A model generated the notes under the pieces. It was not told the origin of the DNA, did not search any database, and saw nothing but the letters and a program-made list of their open reading frames with translations. A stretch of 64,000 nucleotides of DNA. It comes from Rugamonas sp. A1-17 (GTDB lineage: Bacteria; Pseudomonadota; Gammaproteobacteria; Burkholderiales; Burkholderiaceae_D). The stretch covers positions 62,001 through 126,000 of the forward strand of contig JAJLPB010000003.1 of assembly GCA_025548565.1 (NCBI GenBank), written 5' to 3'. The position numbers and the translations under genes were made by a program. This document shows, piece after piece, positions 52,187 to 59,075 of this stretch (its first letter is position 1; each line of letters starts with the position of its first letter).

Positions 52187-54067
52187 TTGACCGAGCAACA
52201 TAAGAAAAGCAGCCTCGTCGCCCTGACGCTGGCAGCGGTAGGCATCGTCTACGGCGACATCGGTACCAGTCCCCTCTACACCCTCAAAACCATTTTCGAT
52301 CCCGAGCACGGCCTGGCGCTGAACGGCAACAATCTGATGGGCATCATTTCGCTCATCTTCTGGGGCTTGACGATGATCGTCTCGCTCAAATACGTCAGCC
52401 TGGTGCTGCGCGCCGACAACCGCGGCGAGGGCGGCATCATGGCGCTGATGGCGCTGGCGCTCAATTCCGTGACCAAAACCGCGCCGCGCTGGCATTACCC
52501 GCTGATGCTGCTGGGCGTGGTCGGCGCCACCATGTTCTACGGCGACAGCGTGATCACGCCGGCCATCTCGGTGCTCAGCGCGATCGAGGGTCTGGAAGTG
52601 GCCGCGCCCGGCCTGGAACAGTACGTGGTGCCGCTGACCATCATCGTGCTGGTCTCGCTGTACGCGGTGCAGCGCCACGGCACGGCCGGCATCGGCCGCA
52701 TGTTCGGCCCGGTGATGGTGGTGTGGTTCGCCGCGCTGTCGGTCATGGGCCTGATCAACATCGCGCAGGCGCCGCAGATCCTGTGGGCGCTGAACCCGAT
52801 GCACGCGCTGCGCTTCATGTTCGAGAACCGCATGATCGCGTTCGTCGCGCTGGGCGCCGTGGTGCTGGCCTTCACCGGCGCCGAGGCGCTGTACGCCGAC
52901 ATGGGCCACTTCGGCAAGCGGCCGATCCGGGTCGCGTGGTTCATGATCGTGTTCCCGTCGCTGGCGCTGAACTACCTGGGCCAGGGCGCGCTGCTGCTGA
53001 ACCATCCCGACGCGATCTCCAATCCCTTCTTCCAGCAGCTCGGCGCCTGGAGCGTCTACCCGCTGGTGGCGCTGTCCACGGTGGCGACGGTGATCGCCTC
53101 GCAGGCCACCATCTCCGGCACCTTCTCGATGACCAAGCAGGCCATCGCCCTGGGCCTGCTGCCGCGCATGCGCGTGCTGCATACCTCGGCCACCGAGATC
53201 GGCCAGATCTACATCCCCATCGTCAACTGGCTGCAGCTGTCGGTGGTGCTGATGGCGGTGGTCGGATTCGGCTCGTCGGAAAAGCTGGCCGGCGCCTACG
53301 GCATCGCGGTCACCGCGACCATGCTGGCGACCACCTTCCTGACCTTCTTCGTGATCCGCTACCGCTGGCACCTGCCGCTGTGGCTGTGCTTTGCCGCCAC
53401 CGGTTTCTTCATCGTGATCGACCTGCTGCTGTTCTCGGCCAGTTCGCTCAAGCTGTTCCACGGCGGCTGGTTCCCGCTGCTGCTGGCAATCATCCTGTTC
53501 ACGGTGATGCTGACCTGGAAGCGCGGCCGCGAGCTGGTGTTCCAGAATCTGCAGAAGCATGCGATCCCGCTGGAAGACTTCCTGGCCTCGCTGTTCGTGG
53601 CGCCGCCGACGCGCGTGTACGGCACCGCCATCTTCCTGCGCGGCGAGAGCGACGGCGTGCCGCACGCGCTGCTGCACAACCTGTCGCACAACAAGGTGCT
53701 GCATGAGCGCGTGGTGTTCTTCACGGTGCACGTGGTGGAGGAGCCGTTCGTGCCGGAGGCGGAGCAGGTCAAGGTGACGGACCTGGGCCACCAGTGCTAC
53801 CAGGTGAACGTCCACTACGGCTTCAAGGACGAACCGGACATCCCGAAAGCGCTGGCGCAGTGCGACTGCCTCGGCCTGCCGTTCGAGATGATGGAGACCT
53901 CGTTCTTCATCGCCCGCCAGACGGTCATCTCGACCCCAGGCGCCGGCATGTCGACCTGGCGCGAGCACCTGTTCGTGACCATGTCGCGCAATGCCCGAGG
54001 CGCCGCCGACTACTACCAGATCCCCACCAACCGCGTGATCGAACTTGGCACGCAAGTGGAAATTTAA
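52187..54067 (+). CDS. kup: Kup potassium transporter
   Basis: No ATG occurs in frame near the N-terminus. TTG at 52187 preceded by AGGTG is the likely start, giving 626 residues; the frame extends upstream to 52127, with a GTG at 52154 as alternative. The protein has about twelve membrane helices and Kup hallmarks: GIVYGDIGTSPLYTLKTIF, NRGEGGIMALMALAL, GDSVITPAISVLSAIEGLEV and FTGAEALYADMGHFG. The soluble C-terminal domain ends TNRVIELGTQVEI. It imports K+ probably with protons. A GC-rich hairpin follows at 54075. Confidence 0.95.
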   Translation: MTEQHKKSSLVALTLAAVGIVYGDIGTSPLYTLKTIFDPEHGLALNGNNLMGIISLIFWGLTMIVSLKYVSLVLRADNRGEGGIMALMALALNSVTKTAPRWHYPLMLLGVVGATMFYGDSVITPAISVLSAIEGLEVAAPGLEQYVVPLTIIVLVSLYAVQRHGTAGIGRMFGPVMVVWFAALSVMGLINIAQAPQILWALNPMHALRFMFENRMIAFVALGAVVLAFTGAEALYADMGHFGKRPIRVAWFMIVFPSLALNYLGQGALLLNHPDAISNPFFQQLGAWSVYPLVALSTVATVIASQATISGTFSMTKQAIALGLLPRMRVLHTSATEIGQIYIPIVNWLQLSVVLMAVVGFGSSEKLAGAYGIAVTATMLATTFLTFFVIRYRWHLPLWLCFAATGFFIVIDLLLFSASSLKLFHGGWFPLLLAIILFTVMLTWKRGRELVFQNLQKHAIPLEDFLASLFVAPPTRVYGTAIFLRGESDGVPHALLHNLSHNKVLHERVVFFTVHVVEEPFVPEAEQVKVTDLGHQCYQVNVHYGFKDEPDIPKALAQCDCLGLPFEMMETSFFIARQTVISTPGAGMSTWREHLFVTMSRNARGAADYYQIPTNRVIELGTQVEI

Positions 54068-54074
54068 ACATGTC

Positions 54075-54111
54075 CCCGGCGCTAAATGATGTAACCGAAT
54101 GTAGCGCCGGG
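54075..54111 (+). terminator. Hairpin downstream of kup
   Basis: CCCGGCGCTA and TAGCGCCGGG are 10-bp perfect arms with a 17-nt loop, 8 bp after the kup stop codon. There is no U-tract after it, so it may act as an mRNA 3' stabiliser or a Rho-assisted end. Confidence 0.55.
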
Positions 54112-54184
54112 AGCGGAAGCGGCATGGTCTGCTAAACTTCTGCTCCGAAAGTGGGACCAAGACGAACACACATCAAAGGTAATC

Positions 54185-55048
54185 ATGAAATCGATGTTTC
54201 AATATATTGCTGCCGTTGCCTGCGTAGCGGCCTTGACCGCCTGCGGCGGCGGCGCGAAAACCCCAACGGCAGTAGTGGTACCGCAGCCGGCGTTCAAACT
54301 GACCGATACCGTGGTCGGCACCGGCACCCAGCCGGCGGCGGGCGATCTGGTGGTGATCAACTTCACCGGTTATTTGTACGATTCGACCAAGGCCGACTTC
54401 AAGGGCGCCAAAGTGGAAAGCTCGGTTGACACCGGCAAGCCTGCCACGCCGTTCACCGTGGGTGTCGGCAGCGTGATCACCGGCTGGGACCAGTCCATCC
54501 TCGGCGTGTCGCCTGTCGCCGCGATGAAAGTCGGCGGCAAGCGTACCGCGATCCTGCCGGCAAACCTGGTGTACGGTGCAGCCACGCGCGATGTGCCGAA
54601 CCCCAACCCATACGGTTACGCGGCGATTCCGGCCAACTCGCCGATGGTTTACGATTTGGAGCTGGTCGATGTCGTCAAGAGCACCGTGCCGGTTAACGTG
54701 CCGCCGCCGCCGACGCTGCTGTCGGTCGACACGCTGGTGGGTACCGGCGCCACTGTGGCCGCCGGCCAGACCGTGACCGTGAATTACGCGCTGTATCTGT
54801 ACGATGGTACCCGCGCCGATTTGCGCGGCCCTCTGGTGCAAACCACCATTGGCGCCGCAGCGCAAGATTTTGTACTGGCCGATGGTAAGGTCATTACAGG
54901 TTGGATCCAAGGCGTACCGGGTATGAAGGTTGGCGGCAAGCGTACATTGACCGTCCCACCTGGTCTGGGCTATGGCGCGGTTGCGCAGACTAACATTCCT
55001 GCCAACTCGACACTGATCTTTGATATCGTGTTGGTGGGTGTGAAATAA
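54185..55048 (+). CDS. Lipoprotein with two tandem FKBP-type peptidyl-prolyl isomerase domains
   Basis: This 287-residue protein has a lipoprotein signal (AALTACGGG, lipid-modified Cys about 20) and two FKBP domains, about residues 40-155 and 175-287. Each shows the FKBP core: INFTGYLYDSTK...SVITGWDQ...GGKRTAILPANLVYGA, and VNYALYLYDGTR...KVITGWIQG...GGKRTLTVPPGLGYGA. The second domain begins after VPPPPTLLS. It would catalyse proline isomerisation in the periplasm while membrane-tethered. Both domains keep the GW aromatic pair at the active site. Confidence 0.92.
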   Translation: MKSMFQYIAAVACVAALTACGGGAKTPTAVVVPQPAFKLTDTVVGTGTQPAAGDLVVINFTGYLYDSTKADFKGAKVESSVDTGKPATPFTVGVGSVITGWDQSILGVSPVAAMKVGGKRTAILPANLVYGAATRDVPNPNPYGYAAIPANSPMVYDLELVDVVKSTVPVNVPPPPTLLSVDTLVGTGATVAAGQTVTVNYALYLYDGTRADLRGPLVQTTIGAAAQDFVLADGKVITGWIQGVPGMKVGGKRTLTVPPGLGYGAVAQTNIPANSTLIFDIVLVGVK

Positions 55049-55074
55049 CGACGGTTTTCCGAGGTTCCTAGAAG

Positions 55075-55109
55075 AAAAAGCCCAAAGTTAATTAATTTTG
55101 GGCTTTTTT
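55075..55109. terminator. Rho-independent terminator after FKBP lipoprotein gene
   Basis: AAAAAGCCCAAA and TTTGGGCTTTTTT form a perfect stem around a 10-nt AT-rich loop, ending in a T-run (A-run on the other side). It lies 26 bp after the stop codon and could work in both directions. Confidence 0.92.
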
Positions 55110-55163
55110 GTTGCCGTTCCCCGCGTGTTAGAGATCGTTAAAACTCTCTTTTATTTCTGGCGT

Positions 55164-55886
55164 TTACTGCGGACGATTTTCGTTGGGATATAATTTTGCG
55201 GCCCATAGCTTTGATAGTTCGAGACTCTTATTCATCGCGATCAACTGTGCTTGCTGAATCTGCGGGGAGTTAAGTAGAGATGACGTAGATAGCAGAACCT
55301 TATTGGCGTCTGTGTCTCCCAATTCCCGAGAGACTAATGCCCACGCATAGGCTTCTGTCGGATTTTCTTGCGAGAGCCGATGAGCTAGTATCAGTGCGGC
55401 GTGGTTGTACCCTGCGAGAAAAGCTTCATTCGTATATTGCAAAGCTAAGGCCTTTGGATTCTCTTTAAAGTCGTAGTCGGGATCCTGTTCGAGCATTGCT
55501 CTTTCATCCCAATACTGCTGCCCAAGTTGAAGTAGTGCGAATGTGTCCCCCATTTTTCCTAGCTCTTTGAGTGTTTTTAGAGGCATAAAAAAATACTTTT
55601 CAGGTGTGTTCACTCCCATGCTTCGCATTTTCTCCATACGTTCAGTGGCGAGAGTTTTCGTATCAGGGACTGTCGATGGGCTAGCAGTGCTGAAAGGTGA
55701 GTAACCCCAAGCGGTCATGATAGTACCTGCGCCGTCCTTTATGGACGATTGCGCGACAACCTTGGTTGGCGTGCTATCTGGTTTTCTTATCGACGTGTTA
55801 CTTAGTTGTTGTTCACCGCCAAGCAAGCAATATCCTCCAACCATCGCGAGAGGAATCAGAGTGAAAAAAAATAGTCTTTTGTTCAT
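55164..55886 (-). CDS. Hypothetical exported or membrane-anchored protein, low GC
   Basis: The ATG at 55886 gives 240 residues; an in-frame ATG 10 codons upstream has no better ribosome site. Residues 1-22 form a hydrophobic N-terminal signal or anchor (KRLFFFTLIPLAMVGGY), with a possible lipobox cysteine (GGYCLLGG). The C-terminal half has helical hairpins with a SEL1/TPR-like feel: ALLQLGQQYWDE, ALQYTNEAFLAGYNHAALIL and AYAWALVSRELGD. GC content is about 45 percent, well below the neighbouring genes. No family was identified with confidence. Confidence 0.7.
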   Translation of the reverse strand: MNKRLFFFTLIPLAMVGGYCLLGGEQQLSNTSIRKPDSTPTKVVAQSSIKDGAGTIMTAWGYSPFSTASPSTVPDTKTLATERMEKMRSMGVNTPEKYFFMPLKTLKELGKMGDTFALLQLGQQYWDERAMLEQDPDYDFKENPKALALQYTNEAFLAGYNHAALILAHRLSQENPTEAYAWALVSRELGDTDANKVLLSTSSLLNSPQIQQAQLIAMNKSLELSKLWAAKLYPNENRPQ

Positions 55887-55941
55887 GATCTTGATGATGA
55901 AGGAAGTGAGCGCCATGTATTGTCAGGGCGCTCAAAACGAA

Positions 55942-56526
55942 TTAGTGACAGGCGCCGTAGTCCCAACCATGCTGGCTTGCGTAGGTAGCAGCGTCGCTTT
56001 GTGAACAGGCGGAAACTGAACTATCGTATTGCGATGGTGTGCCGGGGAAAACGCAGACAGGGAAGGGGCGCATTTGGCATGGTGGATTTCCGCCCCCACC
56101 CAAGGTAACGCCGGCAGGAATAATGATCTTGTCGAACGCGGGCCAAGCCACCAATGGGCCGCGTACGTAAACAGAACCGTCATTTCTCACTCCTACCGAG
56201 TAGTGACCAGAACTTGTGGAAGGAGGTTGAGCTGTATTAGAGGCCCATACAGGGGTGGTGCCTTGAAATTGAACAAAATTGCCATCTGCTTGTATAACCG
56301 TGCGAGTGCCATTTTGGAAGGTCGCCCAAATAGCAACGCCACTTTTGTAAAGCACAAGATTGCCATCCGTTTGCTGCGTCAAACGGTAAATGTTATTTGG
56401 TGATATCAATCCATCGTTGGGGTAAAGTACATCATTGCCGTTGCCAAGTTCGAGGCGGTCGGTAGCATGAGCGCTTTGGTTGAGGGCGGCAATAATAAAA
56501 GTGAGTCCGATCAGAAGCTTTTTCAT
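55942..56526 (-). CDS. Secreted bulb-type (mannose-binding) lectin domain protein
   Basis: This 194-residue protein has a signal peptide (residues 1-21, MKKLLIGLTFIIAALNQSAHA). A B-lectin domain (about 25-105) follows with two recognisable sugar-site repeats: QQTDGNLVLY (exact QxDxNxVxY) and the degenerate IQADGNFVQF. The remaining 85 residues include FPVCVFPGTPSQYDSS and four cysteines (CQ, CVF, ACS, ACH) that could form disulfides. B-lectin domains bind mannose-type glycans and occur in LlpA bacteriocins, which have two such domains. Only one is present here. GC is low. It sits with the unknown gene downstream as an island. Confidence 0.82.
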   Translation of the reverse strand: MKKLLIGLTFIIAALNQSAHATDRLELGNGNDVLYPNDGLISPNNIYRLTQQTDGNLVLYKSGVAIWATFQNGTRTVIQADGNFVQFQGTTPVWASNTAQPPSTSSGHYSVGVRNDGSVYVRGPLVAWPAFDKIIIPAGVTLGGGGNPPCQMRPFPVCVFPGTPSQYDSSVSACSQSDAATYASQHGWDYGACH

Positions 56527-56578
56527 AGTTTTTTACTAATGTAGTTAAAAACTCACAATAGCATTTTTCTTACGTTTC

Positions 56579-56596
56579 ATTCTCACCAATTCTCAC
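56579..56596 (-). repeat. Tandem direct repeats upstream of lectin gene
   Basis: On the minus strand GTGAGAAT occurs twice with a 10-bp period (GTGAGAATTGGTGAGAAT), about 53-70 bp upstream of the lectin ATG. A looser match (GTGAGT) lies nearer the gene. The helical-turn spacing suggests a regulator-binding site. Confidence 0.45.
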
Positions 56597-56633
56597 GCAT
56601 TTCTATAGATGTATTTATCTTAAACTTCATAGT

Positions 56634-59063
56634 CTAGTCCCGCAGCGCCTGCGCCGGTGCGATACGCATCGCGGCGACGGTATGCCGGGTGGTGGCCATC
56701 GCCACGATCAGCAGCGCGAACGCGAGCGCCGCCGCCGGCGCCCAGCCGCCCAGCGGCGTGTGCTCGGCGAAGCCTGCCAGATAGCGCTCGATGGCCAGCC
56801 ACGCCAGCGGCAGGCCCACCACCGCCGCGGCGGCCGTCAGCAGCAGGAATTCGCGGCTGACCAGCACCGCGATGGCATCGCGCCCTGCGCCGTGCAGCTT
56901 GCGCAGCACGATCTCGCGCGCGCGCCGCTGCACGCTGTGCGCCGCCAGCACGTAGATGCCGAAGGCGGCCAGCGCGAACACCACCGCCGTGGCGCAGGCC
57001 AACAGCCTGGCCAAGCGCACATCGTCGGCGTAGGCTTGCGCGTAGTAGCTGCCGGCCGCGCGTATCACCGGTTCGCTGTCGGGGAAGTAGCGGCTCCAGG
57101 CGGTGGCGATGTCCCGCTCCAGCGCCTCGCGGTTGCGCGGGTCCGATGCGGCGCGCATGCGCACCGTCAGCAGTTGGTTGTCGAGGGTGATCTGGTACAG
57201 GGTCGGACGCACCGGATCGCGCAGCGTCTCCCAGCGCGGATCGGGCGCCACGCCTACGACGCGGAACTGCGTACCGCCGATGCGTTGGCCCAGCGCCTGC
57301 TGCGCGGACGGCCAGCCCAGCGCAAGCACCGCCGCCTGGTTGATCACGACGTTTTGCTCGCCGTCGTCGGCAGCGCCTTCGATGCGCGGATCGAACACGC
57401 GTCCGGCCAGCGCCTTCAGGCCGTAGACGTTGAAGAAATCCGGCCCGACAAAATGGATCGACAGCGATGTGCTGCTGCCGTCCACACGCTGGAACGTGCC
57501 GCTGCCGCGCGTGCCTGTCAGGTCGTTGCGACCCGGGACCTCGCGGCTGTCGGCAAGGCCCGCCACGCTGGGCAACTTCGCGATGGCGTCGCGCAGCGAG
57601 CGGGCGGCGGGGCTGTCGCGCAGGTTGGCCTTCATCTCCACCACCAGCAGCGGCGCGGGATCGAAGCCCGGTGGCGCGGCGGAGGCGAACTGCGTCTGCC
57701 ACAGGATCGCCAGCGCCACGCTGCCCATGCACATGGCGACGCTGAACTGTACCGTCGTCAGCACGCGACGCAGCCACGCCCCGCCGGCGGTTTCGCCGCT
57801 GCGGTGCGCCAGCGCGGCTCCCATGTCGACGCCTCGCGCCAGCCAGCCAGGATAGACGCCGGCCGCCGCGCCGACCAGGGCACCGAACAGCAGGCACGCG
57901 CCGACCACCATCGGCGTGAACAAGCCGTCCAGGGGGCGCTCCAGCATGTCCGAGGCCAGTGGCTGCAGCAGCCACGCCACCAGCACGCCCAGCGCGGCGG
58001 CGCCGACGGACAGCAGCATCGATTCGGCCATGAACTGGGTCAGCAGCTGATGCGTGGTGGCGCCCAGCACGCGGCGCATGGCGATCTCGCGCTGGCGGCG
58101 CAACGTGCGCACCGTCGCCAGGTTGACGTAGTTGACCACCGCGAGCAGCAGTATCAGCAGGCCGGTGGCGCCGAGCGCCAGCACCACGCGCATGTCGCCG
58201 CGCGGGCCGGTGCCCATGGTGTTGGCGACGCTGCGGTCGAAGTAGGCGTCGGCCAGCGGACCGAGGGCGATATCGACCATCTTGCGCCGGGCCAGCGCCG
58301 CCTTCATTTCCGGCGTCGCCAGGTTGTCCCACGGCGCGCGGTCAATCGTGTCCTGCAGCACCCGCTGCAAGGCTTGTGGCGTGGTGCCGGGGCCGGTCTT
58401 GACGTAGATGCGGCCACCGATGCCCATCCAGTTGGACAGCGCTTCCTGCCGCTCCTTCTCCGGCCACAGCGCGCTGTCCACGCCGACCAGCGCCTTGAAT
58501 TGCAGCGTGCTGTTGGACGGCCGGTCCGCCAGCACGGCGCGCACCTGCAGCGCCTGGCGATTGATTTCGATGGTGCGGCCCAGCGCCTGCGTGGTGCCGA
58601 ACAGGCGCAGCGCGGTTTGCCGGGTCACGGCCAGGCCGTCGGGCCGGGTTAGCGCGGCGTGCAGGTCGCCTTCCAGCGCGGACAGGCCGCTGATGGACTG
58701 GAAGGCTGGATCGACCGCCGTCACGTCCAACTCCTGCACTCGTCCCTGCAGTTGCAGCGTGGCCTGGCGCGGCCACCAGGCGCTGACCTCCAGCGGCAGG
58801 CCGCTGCGCAGCGCCACCTCGCGCAGCGCGAACGGCGTGTACTCCATCCATTGCGGTTGCGGGATGAAGTTCAACCGGTGCTTGATGACGAACACCCGCT
58901 CGCGCTGCGGCACGTCGTTGTCGTAGCTGAAGGAGTAGGCCACAAAGCCCAGCAGCAGGAAGCAGACGGCGAAGCCGGTCGCCAGCCCGAGTATCTCCAC
59001 CGCCGATTGCAGTGGATGGCGCAGCAGCAGGCGCCAGCCGATGCGGAAGTCGCTTGGTTTCAT
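56634..59063 (-). CDS. ABC transporter permease, FtsX/MacB-like (copy 1)
   Basis: This 809-residue permease has the duplicated MacB/FtsX layout. There is a first helix near residues 20-45, a periplasmic domain to about 280, three helices (about 285-400), a helix at about 430, a second periplasmic domain to about 670 and three C-terminal helices. Motifs include LATVRTLRRQREIAMRRVLGA and RAREIVLRKLHGAGRDAI, the conserved cytoplasmic segments after the TM helices. It starts after GGAGAACAAG, 12 bp behind the second permease gene. Like other FtsX-type systems it likely works as a mechanotransmitter for export or envelope stress, not as a classical importer. Confidence 0.9.
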   Translation of the reverse strand: MKPSDFRIGWRLLLRHPLQSAVEILGLATGFAVCFLLLGFVAYSFSYDNDVPQRERVFVIKHRLNFIPQPQWMEYTPFALREVALRSGLPLEVSAWWPRQATLQLQGRVQELDVTAVDPAFQSISGLSALEGDLHAALTRPDGLAVTRQTALRLFGTTQALGRTIEINRQALQVRAVLADRPSNSTLQFKALVGVDSALWPEKERQEALSNWMGIGGRIYVKTGPGTTPQALQRVLQDTIDRAPWDNLATPEMKAALARRKMVDIALGPLADAYFDRSVANTMGTGPRGDMRVVLALGATGLLILLLAVVNYVNLATVRTLRRQREIAMRRVLGATTHQLLTQFMAESMLLSVGAAALGVLVAWLLQPLASDMLERPLDGLFTPMVVGACLLFGALVGAAAGVYPGWLARGVDMGAALAHRSGETAGGAWLRRVLTTVQFSVAMCMGSVALAILWQTQFASAAPPGFDPAPLLVVEMKANLRDSPAARSLRDAIAKLPSVAGLADSREVPGRNDLTGTRGSGTFQRVDGSSTSLSIHFVGPDFFNVYGLKALAGRVFDPRIEGAADDGEQNVVINQAAVLALGWPSAQQALGQRIGGTQFRVVGVAPDPRWETLRDPVRPTLYQITLDNQLLTVRMRAASDPRNREALERDIATAWSRYFPDSEPVIRAAGSYYAQAYADDVRLARLLACATAVVFALAAFGIYVLAAHSVQRRAREIVLRKLHGAGRDAIAVLVSREFLLLTAAAAVVGLPLAWLAIERYLAGFAEHTPLGGWAPAAALAFALLIVAMATTRHTVAAMRIAPAQALRD

Positions 59064-59075
59064 CTTGTTCTCCGG

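Noticed and set aside
52019..54169. 716-codon open frame antisense to kup
   Set aside because: It is His/Gln/Arg-rich shadow translation; kup motifs are continuous on the plus strand.
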